From the NCBI GenBank assembly GCA_963693085.1, contig OY856410.1:1397623363-1397687362 (forward strand): 64,000 nucleotides of DNA, read 5' to 3'. A program made the translations under genes and the position numbers. Numbering within the stretch: the stretch's first letter is position 1; every line of letters starts with the position of its first letter. Shown here in pieces: positions 12,112 to 24,002 of the stretch. A model generated the notes under the pieces. The model was not told where the DNA came from. It did no database searches and saw nothing but the letters and a program-made list of their open reading frames with translations. This stretch comes from Alisma plantago-aquatica. Lineage: Eukaryota > Streptophyta > Magnoliopsida > Alismatales > Alismataceae.

Positions 12112-13330
12112 TCATGAGGACACAAAGAACATGTTGAGAGTAGTTTCATCACACCAGGAGGTGGTTCTAGGAGACAAGCACTCGATGGGAGAGTACCTGA
12201 GATGGGGCCGGAGCAGCCCTTGATGCCCCAGTTCAACCTGATAACCATGGGCAATCCTACTGTTCAATCCATGTTTGGACAGCTTATGGCCACGATTAAG
12301 CATTTAGCAGACAGAGCACATGTACCTCAGCCCAGGGAAGCCGTCCCTAATATAGAATCACAAGGTTCCAGGAAGACTTTTGAGAGGTGATGGTGTGTGG
12401 GTGAGATTGAGTATGTGGGTATGGATGATTTAGCAGGCATCAAAATGTGGTTGACGGAGGTTGAAAAGTCATTCAAGATCCTCAACATCCCATAAGAGGA
12501 CAAGGTGAAGCATGTTATTTATCTATTGCAGGGTATTGTTGCATATTGGTGGGCCATAGAAGAGGAGAAGAGACTGGGAGTTGTGATAAGTTGGGAGGAG
12601 TTTCGGCAAGGGTTTGTGAGGTGATACTTCCCATAGATGTATCTGGACGAGAAGATAACATAGTTTAATAAGCTAAGTCAAGGTTCGATGAGCATCAATG
12701 AGTATGAGGTAAAGTTTGTCGAACTTCTAAGATTTTGTATGTACATGGCAGTAACGGAGAAGGAGAGAATATGCAAGTTTGAAAAGGGTTTGACTTCAAA
12801 ATTGTTTATGAATGCATCATCTTTGGAGAACAAAGAGTGGTCTTCTACCTTCATGGAGTCTGTAAGGAGGATTGAAAAGTATGCCATCAAGAAGCATGAA
12901 GCCAATGCTAAGAAGAGGTCAGCACAATTTTAGGGACAAACATCTGATATCTTTAAGAAGTCAAGGTTTTCTTCTAGGACAATACCAATAGTCACAATAG
13001 AGACCAGTATTTTCTGAGTCAAGATCACATATACAGTCACAGTGTCCCTGGGTAAGGGCAGAGGCTATAGTTTTCCACCAGCAGGAGCTCAGAGTACAGT
13101 GTCAGTATCTATGATAGGGTTGTCTAGGCCACAGTGTGCCTCGAGGACTTGCTAAAAGTGTGGATAGGTTGGGCATGAGAAGTGGGTGTGCCCTATGAAG
13201 AATGAAGAAGTGATACAATAGCTGAGGTAGAGTCAGTAAGGTTCACAACAGAGGTAGTATAGCAGTGGTGGTGGTAGAGGATGCGGCCAGGCATCATAGG
13301 TAGGATCCTCTGGTCAAGCTGGTAGAGGAC
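12112..13330 (+). pseudogene. gag: Chromovirus gag (decayed)
   Basis: Nucleocapsid/capsid precursor of a Del/Tekay-like Ty3/gypsy element. The frame from about 12202 reads through a retrotransposon gag domain: a WLTEVEKSFKILNIP block near 12450, an YWWAIEEEKRLG block near 12545 and an SINEYEVKFVELLRF block near 12690, which are hallmarks of this lineage. A damaged zinc knuckle lies around 13140-13200 (a CysxxCys-like start with a stop, then Gly-His and a final Cys). At least six stops interrupt the frame. The exact start is uncertain. Confidence 0.85.
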
Positions 13331-13439
13331 ATGGATGACAATATGTGACAGATACATTCTATGCTATGAGTCATTCAGAGGGAGTGGTCAATCCATGGGT
13401 CATGAAAGGTCAGATGGAACTTTTTTAATCTGATTTGTT

Positions 13440-13790
13440 GGCTTCTTATTTTCTATCAGTTTTTCTTGACCCAAGTGTGATGCACTCTTTTATCGCTAGA
13501 GAGGTGATAAGTAGTTGTAATATGCCTATTTGAATAGATATTATGGCCTTTTATTAGAAACCCCTCTTGTTAATTCTATTGAATTGTGGGAGGTTTGTTT
13601 GTCTTGCGTTGATTCTTTCTCAGGATGTCGCATTCAAGTGGATCTTATGCCACTTTACATGCATGGATTTGATGTGATCCTAGGGATGGATCCCTTGGAG
13701 AAGTTCAAGGTTGTTTTGGACTGTAGTTCCAAGGTAGCGACATTCTGTGATGGGTATGTTTCTTGGATCTTCCCAGGAGATAGGAAGATT
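13440..13790 (+). pseudogene. Chromovirus aspartic protease (decayed)
   Basis: Near 13460 a frame reads FLDPSVMHSFIAREV, the place where the active-site D-S/T-G loop should be. The canonical gypsy motif here is DSGASHSF-like, so the catalytic Gly-Ala part is lost. DVILGMDPLEKF near 13667-13702 is the conserved second half of gypsy proteases. The two halves are in different frames, so there is at least one frameshift. Confidence 0.75.
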
Positions 13791-13904
13791 GTTTCAATGT
13801 GGTTGGTGTTGACTTTGAAAGTGAAGAGGCTGATGAGGAGGGATGTGAGGCTTTATTGGCTCACATTATGGATAGCAAGTCAAGAAGACCTACTATTCAT
13901 GAGG

Positions 13905-15295
13905 TACCTATTGTGCAAAAGTTTGAGGATGTCTTTCCTGAGGATTTTACTGGTGTTCTCCCTCCTAGAGAGATTGATTTTAAGATCAATCTTGTTCCTG
14001 GAATGCAGCCCATAGCACAAGCACCGTACAGGATGGCACCGACAGAGATACAAGAGTTGAAGAAAAAGTTGTAAGAGCTGTTAGATAAGGGATTCATCAG
14101 ATCGACCACTTCCCCTTGGGGTGCTCTTGTGTTTTTTGTGAAGAAGAAGGATGGCTTTATGAGGCTGTGCATAGACTACCGATAGTTGGACAAGGTCATT
14201 ATCAAGAACAAGTACCTCTTATCAAGGATAGACAATCAGTTTGATTAGTTGAGAGGTGACAATGTTTTCTAAGATAGATCTGAGGTCAAGTTACCACTAG
14301 TTGAGTATCAAGGCATATGACATACCTAAGAAACCTTTAAGGACTAGGTATGGTTAGTATGAGTTTGTGGTTATCTTGTTTGGGTTGACCAACACACCAG
14401 TAGCTTTTATGGACTTTATGAATAGAGTGTTCAGACTATATTTGGATCAGTTTGGGGTGGTGTTTAATGATGATATCTTTATATACTCTAGAGACAGGAA
14501 GCAACATGAGCATTACCCTCACTAAGCATTGATGCTATTGAAGCAACACCAGTTGTATGCCAAGTTCAACAAGTGTGAGTTCTAGTTGACTTAGGTGCCC
14601 TTCCTTGGTCATATTATATCTGCAAAGGGTGTCTGCATAGACATGAAGAAGGTGCAGTCAATGTTGGAGTGGGAACAGCCCAAGACACTGAGCGAGTTTT
14701 GAAGTTTCCTAGGCTTGGGAGGTTAATACAGGAGGTTCATAAAGAATTTTAGTTTTGTGGTGCTACCCCTAACAAAGATGACAAGGAAAGGTGTTCCTTT
14801 TTTCTAGGATGACAAGTGTTAGTGTTTCTTAAAAATGTTGAAGGACAAGTTGACCAATGAACCAATATTATTACTTCTAGAGTAAGGAAAATATTATATT
14901 GTCTTCTATGATGCGTCGAAGAACGACTTGGGATGCATGTTGATGCAGGACAAGAATGTGATTTTTTTGCTTCATGACAGCTCAAGAAACACAAGGAGAA
15001 CTACCTGATGCATGATTTGGAGATTGTAGCAATCTTCCATGCCTTGAAGATCATAGGCACTACCTATATGGAGAGAATTTTCAGATCTTCACAAACCGTA
15101 AGAAGCTTCAATACTTCTTCTTGAAGAAAGAGCTAAAGATGATGTAGAGACGATGGATGGAAATGATCAAAGACTATGATTGTACGATAGACTACCATTC
15201 GGGCAAGGGAAACATGGTGGATGATGTGTTGAGTAGGAAGTCATCTTCATCGTCATCTGTAGACAAGGCACAGTTGTCAGCTTTGGTGTGTCACA
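13905..15295 (+). pseudogene. Chromovirus reverse transcriptase-RNase H (decayed)
   Basis: RT begins around VQKFEDVFPED and LPPREIDFKINLVPG (about 13913-14000), then [20 protein letters not shown] and CIDYR. The active site, normally FIDD, reads FNDD at about 14463-14474, so the two aspartates survive but the residue before them is changed. RNase H ends with DYDCTIDYHSGKGNMVDDVL (about 15172-15231). Many TAG and TGA codons and several frameshifts make it nonfunctional. Several stops fall where the family has Gln or Arg, consistent with C-to-T change. Confidence 0.9.
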
Positions 15296-15499
15296 AGTGA
15301 GATATGTTAGTGTTGCTTCCTCAGATGAATGTACAATTGGAGGTTTCCTTGTTGGTAGGGTTGTTGGCATAGTTTCAAGTGAAGCATACCTTGATGTAGC
15401 AAATTAGAGGTGCACAATGGGATGATACCTTAATACAAAAGATGAGGTTAGAGTTTGGCAGCGAGAAGCATGATGTCTTCCATGACACATAGGATGGGA

Positions 15500-16770
15500 T
15501 AGTGTGTTTCCATGGAAAATAGTGGTTCCAGATGTTGATGGCTTGAGGAAGATGCTTCTTGGGGAAGCTCATTCCTCGATGTACGTGATGCATCTCGATA
15601 GTACCAAGATGTACGATAACTTAAAGGATTTGTATTGGTGGTCAAGATTGAAGTGTGATGTTACAGAGTTCATGGCTAATGTCCACTATGTCCGTATGTC
15701 AAGGCAGAGCATCTGGTAGGGACTTTACAGCCTTTGCCAATACCACAATGGAAATGGAATCATATCACTTAGACTTTGCGGTTGGTCTTCCTAGGATAGC
15801 CAAAGGTCATGATTCCATAGGGATGATAGTTGATAGGTTGACCAGATGATGTATATGGCTGAGAAGTTGGCACATATATATGTTGATGTAGTCTTCCTGC
15901 ATGGAATTCCAGTTACCATTGTTTCTAATAGAGGTCTACAGTTTATGAGTAGGTTTTGGGAACATCTACATACAAATATGGGGACATAGCTGAGGTTTAG
16001 TACAAATTTCCACCCACAAATAGGTGGTCAATCTCAAAGGAAAATTCAGAATCTTGATGATATCTTGAGAGCATGTGTTTTGCACTTTCTTGGTAGTTGG
16101 GATGTACACCTGAGTTTGATAGAGTTCACCTACAACAACAGTTATCATATAAGTATAGGCATATAACTCAATGAGGCCTTATATGGGAGACAATATCAGA
16201 CACTACTGTGTTGGTATGAGATAGGCGAGTATCATCTTTTGGGTCCTGAGCTAGTGCAGCAGACTACAGAGAAGATCAAGGTGATACATCAGCAATGTAA
16301 GGCAGCCCAACATTGACAGAAATCATTTGCTGACAACCGCCATAGGGCGTTGGAGTTTCAAGTTGGAGATTGAGTATATCTAAAGGTTTCCCGTTTTAGA
16401 GGTATGTTGAGGTTTGGTAAGAAGGGTGAGTTGGCTCCTAGGTATATGGGGCCTCAACCTATTGTGGCACGTGTTGGGAAGGTGGCTTATAAGCTCAAGT
16501 TACCGCCAGAGTTGCATAGATTGAACCTTGTCTTCCATTTTTCAATGTTGAGGAAGTTTCACCCAAATTCTGAACAGACGTTGCAACCATTGGAGGTTGA
16601 GTTGGAGGAGGATGTGTCATATGTTGAGGGTCCCATGTTGATCCTGAATAAGATAATGAAGAAATTGAATAAGAAGGATATAGTCTTAGAGAAGGTTTTG
16701 TGGCATCACTGTGGTGTGTAGGAGGTCACGTGGGATTTATAGTAGGAAATGTGTAGGAAGTACCCATCTT
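15500..16770 (+). pseudogene. Chromovirus integrase with C-terminal chromodomain-like tail (decayed)
   Basis: The zinc-binding region is recognisable (LLGEAHSSMYVMHLDSTKMY near 15552), but the Cys pair that should follow is gone. In the catalytic core the second Asp is Asn (VSNRGLQFMSRFW, near 15927) and the Glu is Gln (GGQSQRKIQ, near 16025), so it would be inactive even without stops. The C-terminal part is unusually intact, in one open frame from 16404. It contains LRFGKKGELAPRYMGP and LPPELHRLNLVFHFSMLRKF. The VEGPMLILNKIMKKL to VLWHHCGV segment matches the type II chromodomain that places this lineage with Del/Tekay. Confidence 0.9.
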
Positions 16771-17187
16771 TGTTTGTGTAGGATTTTCGAAGCAAAACCC
16801 TTGTTAGGGGTTTATGGTTGTAAGACCACTGACCTTGCTTTCAGTTGAACATGCTTAATTATCATAATTTTATTCTTAAAACCTTAATATAACCCTAATA
16901 TGTGCTTTGATATCATTTAACAAGCTTAAGTTTCAAGTTTGGTCCAGTTTGGACATTGTTTGAGCAAGTTATGCAATTTTATGTATGTTTTGGACTTTTA
17001 TGCAATTTAGCCATATTTGAGGTTTTCTTGCAATTTGTCACATGACTTTTGTTCCTCATATGTTTTATAATGCCATGTTTGAGTTAGTTGTGCCATGGGT
17101 CTCTTGTTTGTACCTTGGTCTGGTAGTGATACCTTTCTAGGGTGAGTTAGGGTTTTGCTCTCATGGATAAGCTACCTTAGAGGCCAT

Positions 17188-18620
17188 CAACCGATGGTTC
17201 CCCTATATGGGTGACATTCGATGGTCATCCTTATATTGGGAAAACCTATGTTGATCTCTAGAGATGGTAGGTATATGTTCTTCTCTCTTGAGGCTCCTTG
17301 AACCGATGGTTTGCTCTGAAGGGGTGTTCAATTGATGGTTTTCCATCTAGTAACCTAGGGTTTCAAGAATTGATGCTCACCAAATGATGAAACTCTGTGT
17401 CCACCCTGGGAGGATCAATATCCTCTGGCCAAGAAGACTCCCACAACCAATGGATCTTTTGATTGTATGGACATGATGTACCATGGCCATGGACACTTGG
17501 CAAACATGGTAGGACACCTAAACCTTATGTGGTCTCTCACCCATAGCTATATAAACATCCGATCTTCCATGCAAACGAACCTTTTATACTCCTTTCTCCC
17601 CCATTTTTGTCTATAGATTCGTCCTCCTTGCTTAGGTGGAGAATAAGGTTCCCAAGGTAGAAGGAGCTTGCTTCCTTGACCTAGGGTTTGCTCTCTTTCT
17701 TGGAGAAGGAGCTTGCTTGTCTATGTGGAGAGCTTAAGATAGGGTTTTTCTCCTCTCTTTCTCGATATACCTTGATGTTTGGAGCTTCTTCTTATTCCTA
17801 GAGGATATTTATATACCTTTCTTCATGTTTATTGCTTACTTATAGCTTCCATATGCTAGATCTTGTTCTAAAACTAAGTTCTAAGGTGAAAGGTAGCAAT
17901 TTTGCCTAGGGTTTGAACTTAAGTGCTAGTTCTTGGATGGTTTATCTTATTGGATGTGCTCTAAAACTTGTACACCTTTGGTAGAGGAAGCTTTAGGTCT
18001 TACTTTCATGTCAAACTATGGCCCTTGATGTCTCTCAAATAATGGGTTTCACTTAGGGTTTTTGAGTTGTTTTCTACCATGTGCATAACTCATTGGTTTA
18101 CCTTCTTGCTAGAATTGATGGACTTGCTTCTAGTGATTTTTTGTTTGAGTTTCTCATGCCAACCAATGGTCATAACTTAATTTCTATTTTGGAATCTTTT
18201 TTTATCAAGGATAGAGATTCTTAGTTCTCTTATGGTGGTTTCAATCGATGGTTCTCTCTCTTACACCAAATGATTGTTTCTCTTGTGTTTCTGCCTTGTT
18301 TTATCACTTGTTGATGATGACCGATGGAGGTACTAGGTCTAACAACCGATGGCCCTTCTGGTCCATCAACCAATGGATGTTATGACTCCTAGACTCGATG
18401 GTCCCTTAACCTATTATCATCAACTGATGGCGGTACTAGCTTAAAACTTGATGGTTTCAACCAATGGAGGTTCTGAATACATAATCTGATGGTAGTCACA
18501 TACCCCACAACTGATGGTGACCTTTGGCACCAAAACCGAAGGTGAACCTAGGAGTCACAACCGATGATACCTCTTGAGTCAGCAATGATGGAGCTTTTCA
18601 TGTCTTTAATGTATGGTTTT
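17188..18620 (+). promoter_or_regulatory. AACCGATGGT-type motif array in the chromovirus LTR
   Basis: Close variants of AACCGATGGT recur irregularly: near 17188, 17219, 17303, 17332, 17453, 18165, 18246, 18318, 18343, 18370, 18424, 18463 and onward to about 18600. Part of the array lies 90-360 bp upstream of the TATA box and a second block lies downstream. The same block is in the 5' LTR at 2936-3480. Spacing is irregular, so this is not a tandem satellite. Confidence 0.6.
17547..17556 (+). promoter_or_regulatory. Chromovirus LTR TATA box
   Basis: CTATATAAAC, a good plant TATA box about 730 bp into the LTR. The equivalent part of the 5' LTR is outside the window. Confidence 0.6.
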
Positions 18621-20374
18621 CTTTGTGCTATCAAACTATGGCTTGACTAGGTTAAGTTGGTGACTCTTTCTAGGCTACAAATCAATGGTTCTCTAGATGG
18701 TTTGCTCAAGGTGTTTTCTTGTGGTTTTACCTACTCAACATCTGATGGTTTTAGTGTGATTCTTAGGGTATGATTGGTTTGGTTTTAATAATTAGAATCA
18801 ATGGATTTATGCCCATGATATTGTAGTCTTGCCTTTGCCCTTGTATGAATGTAAACTTATGATCACCACAATGATATGATGGGTAATGTTAATTTAGCTT
18901 ATTCTATTACATGTGAGGTGTGATCCTCTTGTTTGTGATAGGTATTGGTATCATGTGGTAATGTGATAAGACTTATACCTCATACATTTTATATCTTTTG
19001 GAGTTGCTATATAACAATGCTTGCTATATATCAATGCCGCCTTATGTCACTGAATTGGCTTAACTAATCAAGTGAAACCTAATCATGTAGTACCTTGTAT
19101 CATAGAACCATTCAGTGTCAGGACTTGTTGAATGGGAAAATGAGTATTCCTACAAGAAACATAGAGTGCATACTATTGAGTATGTGGGGTGCAAGGAGAG
19201 TACATCCTTGACATCTAGAACCCAAGATTATGGTGGATGGTTGCAGTCATGCCTTGGTTTGAGAATAGTGACACTTGTGCATATGTGATGTGATTAAGGA
19301 TTGTTGTGGTTTTACCTCAGATGATAGGGTGGTATATACCCTATTTTTGGGCATTGTGACCTTTATACCAAGGATGGGCCAGTGTTTAGAAGTTTCACTA
19401 TATGTCATTGCGAGAAACTTGACTGTTATGTCAGTGTCTTTTCACTCATTGAATGAGGGTGGGAAATCTTAGGACTCCAATACTCCTAGATCATATATGG
19501 AATTGAATAGCACTTTGTAGTGGTCAATTGGAGTTTGAGTGGTATACCTCACTCTCCCCAGGGCTTAATAAAAGACATAATTCAGCCGTATAGCATATCT
19601 ATTTAGGTTAAACATGACTCACATTGGTTTCTTACCCTTGCTTGTTTCTTATGCTACTTAGTTGTTATATTGTGGAACTGGTTAGAAAATGATAGTCTCA
19701 TCTGTTCTCTTGAAAATATTGTTAATTGAATTATTGTTCTACTACCTATTGAATTTGTTCTAGTTTCTTAACCTTCTTATATACTTAAATCTAATAATCT
19801 TCTTAACTGTCTAAACTTACTTATCTTTATAATTATATAACATGTTGTAATTAATAATCATTGTTGAGAGTTATATCTCTCATTGGGACATGGTTCTCAC
19901 TCTCTTGGGTTACCACATCCTTTTAGGTGGTCATCAGTGACGTGGGAAGGTTTGAGATGTTGAAGAGGAACAAATTTGAGAGAAGTAGTTTGTTAAGGTT
20001 GGCTAGTAGTTCTAGTAGTTGTGGAGTCCTAGAGTCATCCTTATACTCTCTTGTCTAGGCAGGGGTTGTTTAGTAAATGTTATATATAACGACTCGAGTT
20101 TTTGGCATATGTCAATGTTTGTATATGGCATGTACTTATGGGACATATCTTTTGTATTCATGTTGTAGCCTCATCCACTGGACAAATATGTAAGTATCGG
20201 CTATAGTATATGCTGGTATGAAAAGTTTATGGACCTTTATGTAAAAGTTCCACTCTGGTTAGTAATATAAAAATCGGTTTTAATTTGCCATGTTTTCTTA
20301 TTATGTGGATGATTAGTAGTTGTCCATGTGTTTTGTTTTGAGTGATGTCGTTTGATGCGGTGTTGGGCATCACA

Positions 20375-20662
20375 AAATATCAAAGTAGCTTATGCCCCGG
20401 CCTATAAATTAGAATGCAGAGAAAAAAATCCTGAGTGAGAATAAAAACATGAGTGTTTGTTTTCTCTTTCAGGAGAATTGAGGATGGTGCCTTGTAGGTG
20501 TATGATTGCGCTCATGGACACGAGTATGTCGTGTCTAGTAGTGCCACCATGAAAGCTCATTAGAGAGTCCTTAGGAATCCTTAGGAGGCCTATGAGATCA
20601 TCCCAATAGCAGGGTTGCTTGGAGCATGGTATGAGAAGTTTTTCTCACTACTTTGGGCCAAA
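20375..20662. other. Unassigned spacer between chromovirus and copia elements
   Basis: About 290 bp with no recognisable coding sequence. It may be the left part of the same host sequence that continues at 30948 (probably a family B Athila-like internal region), split by the copia insertion. I could not confirm this. Confidence 0.3.
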
Positions 20663-22656
20663 TATAGGGAAATATGGTGACAATGATGGTAGAGGAAGCA
20701 AAAAATTTCTTTCCATATTCTCTATAACCAACGTATCATGTCAATAACTATAAAATGGGAAGGAAGGTGAAATCCATATACACGGTCCTGTAGCAAGTGA
20801 AGTGTGACACTCCTTACATACTTGTACATCTTTCTCAAGCAACACAAAAACGTCAGTCGACAACATCCTCCTGATATGACAGCCACGGATGGAGGTTGAC
20901 GGTGTCCTATTAGTGTGATAACCATGGACAGTGGTTGATAATGTCCTTGTAGCATGGCAGGATTGACTTTTACACCTCTATGTAGTCCATGCAGATCACC
21001 AAGAACTTCACGTCACGCTTCACAAACTGACAAGAAGGGGTTGTCCTTCTATTGTCAACGTCTTAGTGTGGACTTTCTTTTACCTTGTCTTCTATCCCTT
21101 TCTTGGGTATGAATGATCAGTCTCTCACGTTACCACAACATTGAGAAAGGTGTGTCTAGATATTTTCAACCCCCTCCATATATAGGAGTAGATGGGCTAG
21201 GATTTATGAAACCATGGGATACAAAAAGACAGATCTCATGGTTTGATGATTGTTGGACATGGTCAGTCGGTCAACTGGATAATCTAATTGGTCAACTGGG
21301 ATAGCCACTAGGTTGATTGGAAAATCCAATCAGTCGATTGGCTTGTGGCCAGTGGCACATTGATGTTGGCGTTTAATGCTATGATTAATGCACATTGTTA
21401 CACATATCATTTATCATTTGACCTAGCCAAACTAGTTGTTTCGCATCCAATCATTTGATTGGGACATTCCAATTGGTCAATTGAGTATTTTAACCATCTG
21501 CTAGGACCAATGTCCAGTTATTTGGTTGGACACACCAATTGGTCGACTTTCTTATTCCATCGCTCATGTCAAAATGTGATCAGGTGGTTGATTGGACATC
21601 CCAGTCAGTTGACTCACAACTAGTATCGCTTAAGTTAATTACCTAAACATTTTTAGTAACCAAATTAAATGTTATCCATGAGTAAACTCCTATTCCATGT
21701 GTATCCTATATGTGTGACCTTATAGGTCCCATATTACATTATATGTGAATGTCCATAACCATATTATGACATAACAACAACGAGAGATATCTAGCAACAC
21801 ATCATCACTATCCAAGTAGTTGGAAAGTTGAAGAAAAACTTCAACCAACAATTCATGATCATTATTACTTTGACTGTATAGTTCCTTTTTCTCTGACATC
21901 CATATTGAACATGAAGCATGGAATAATAATATTCTTAATATTCAATTTATGTTCCTTGAACTAGAACAAACTATATATTATGCATGTGAGATCACATATC
22001 ATGTATTGACTCACACAAGTATGGTCATATATTTCTCAGTATTGCATACCAAATGGCCAGGATATCAACTCAAGGTAGGAGGGATAAATCCCACATGCGT
22101 CACTCACAGTCGATCCCTATGCGTGACAAAGTACCCTATCACCACCTTTATGGCAACCCTTATTCAAGGTCACGTTGGATGGTGTCAAAGTTCATTCAAT
22201 GACATGTGATGAGTGTTGTGACTTTAGGTATAAGAACCACAATCACCACTACCTCATTGAGAGATGATATTGACTACCATTCCATGGTTTCCATATATCA
22301 CCCTCAAGGTGGGTATGTCTGGTGCAATGTTCTATAACAAGTACATATGTGTTTGACTTGATATCTAATATCATAACTAATGAGACTCTATCATCAGTCA
22401 ACACACATTCTAGTCTTATGTATTATTTTCATCTATTTTTCTTCCACAAAAATATTCGACTAGGGACATAACAAGAATGTATGTACTCTTATCATACATA
22501 TGATCTCATTGTTCAGGTCCTCAACCTGAAGACATATACCATTGAGTATCATCATTCTATATACATCTATCGTGTTTGTGTCATCATCTCATGACTGAGA
22601 CAAACATAACTGAGATCATTACCTTTATTATTATCAAATCAATTATGTGATAATAT
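20663..22656 (-). repeat. Copia 3' LTR, main part
   Basis: Matches 28898 to about 30890 along its length; for example 22280-22400 matches 30530-30640, and 21640-21760 matches 29880-30000. The LTR resumes at 23941 after the LINE fragment. A TATA-like box (complement of CCATATATAGG, 21176-21186) and an array of GTCGACTGG-like motifs (about 21260-21620) are shared with the 5' LTR. Confidence 0.85.
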
Positions 22657-23940
22657 AATGTGTGTGATTGTCTTTAGCATGGAGGTGTGATCTTTTAGTG
22701 TCAACACTGACCTCCTTTCATCTATATTGGGTAGCCTCTTTTTCTATTCCATGTAGTGTAATTGATGAGATTGATCGGTTATGTCATAAGTTTATTTGGG
22801 AAGGATTTGATCTTAAAATAACTTTTCATACTATTAACTGGGATCATATTTGTACTTCAAAGGATGAAGGAGGTTTGGGTTTGAGAAATACCAGGGATAT
22901 AGTCAGAGAATGTCTTACTAAGAATGTTTGGAATGTGTCAACAAAAAAAGACAGTCTCTGGGTCGAATAGGTCAATGAAAGGTATCTTAGAGGTGAGGTG
23001 ATTCTATATGGAAGATGAAAGGTAATAATTCTACAACCTGGATATGGAGACAGATCCTCAATATCCGAAATGTGATTCTAGGGAAGGTTTATTTCAAACC
23101 TTGAAATGGTAGAAACATTTTACTATGAAGATATACATGGGTTAGGAAAGGTGTGTTCTTGGATGATATCTTATCAACTAAATATATGTCTAACTTTGGT
23201 AAAGGAAAATTGTTCCGTCTTGGTTGTTTGATTGATGAAGATGGTAGTTAAATTTCCTCTAAGTCTATACATTGTAGCCAAATTATGGGTGAAATTAAAT
23301 TGTTGTCCCTTCCAAGTATGATTTAGAATGAAATTCTATTGGATTATATGAACCCTAAGGGGTTGAGGGACTTATGTGAATGTTTTAGAGTTAAGAATTG
23401 TAAAGTACATTGGTCCAATTGGGTTTGGAAGTTCAAAGTTTCTAACTGTTATAAGGTCTTTGCTTGGAAACTTGTCTGGGTGAGCTTCTTACATAAGATT
23501 ATTTGGTGAAAAGAGGTTTTCCTTTCCCTTCCATATGCATCATGTGTAAAACTAATGGTGAGGATCATCATCACCTTTTCTGGTCATGTGATTGAGATAA
23601 GAAGATATGGAGATATGCAATTGTGATAAATATATTGATAGAATTCCTATTAGTATGAATGATATGTTTAAGCTCAAGAATAGAAGATGTTCAGCCGCTA
23701 TGTCGATTAGTTATGAAATCTAGAGAGAAATGAATGCTCGTATTTTTATGACGACTTTAGGAAGATTTAACCTATTTAGAGGTGGATTAAAGCTGATGTA
23801 GATACTTTAGTATGATACTTTTTTTGGTTCTTGTATAACTTAATTTTTATTTTGTTTCTTTTTAACTCTTCATGCACTATAAATATCCTTACATTTTAAT
23901 ATATACAACAAGAGGAACAATATTTGAGGGATCAAAAAAT
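22657..23940 (+). mobile_element. 5'-truncated LINE fragment inside the copia 3' LTR
   Basis: Encodes the end of a plant L1-type reverse transcriptase: a frame at 22668-22970 has SFHLYWVASFSIP, EIDRLCHKFIWEG and KDEGGLGLRN. After frameshifts and stops comes a zf-RVT domain (near 23395-23600: SNWVWKF, CIMCKTNGEDHHHLFWSC). It ends in an A/T-rich tail without a clear long poly(A). Endonuclease and RT active site are missing. Left and right edges are placed where copia LTR similarity stops and resumes; a target duplication was not evident. Confidence 0.8.
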
Positions 23941-24002
23941 ATTGCATTATGCCCCAATACAATCATCTTATGATTAGCTCTATGGGGATACATACCAATA
24001 GA
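23941..24002 (-). repeat. Copia 3' LTR, short remainder
   Basis: Matches the last ~60 bp of the right LTR (30890-30947), including ATGCCCCAATAC and CTCTATGG. The terminal TG has become TC. Next to it, 24003-24018 read on the minus strand is the polypurine tract GTGCAAGTGGGAG. Confidence 0.75.

Larger units (their letters stand above)
16819..20374 (+). repeat. Chromovirus 3' LTR, complete
   Basis: 3556 bp, TGTAAGACCAC to GGGCATCACA. Its right part matches 2877-3481 plus 10022-12000. It has a TATA box at 17547-17556 and many AACCGATGGT-type motifs on both sides of it. The 3' flank is AAATA; the matching 5' flank is outside the window, so the target duplication cannot be checked. The short open frame at 19275 is not supported as a gene. 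Confidence 0.85.

Noticed and set aside
20375..20662. Possible host exon between two retrotransposons
   Set aside because: A short stretch before GAGAATTGAGG is preceded by a splice-acceptor-like TTTCAG, but no supported frame or known protein block follows.
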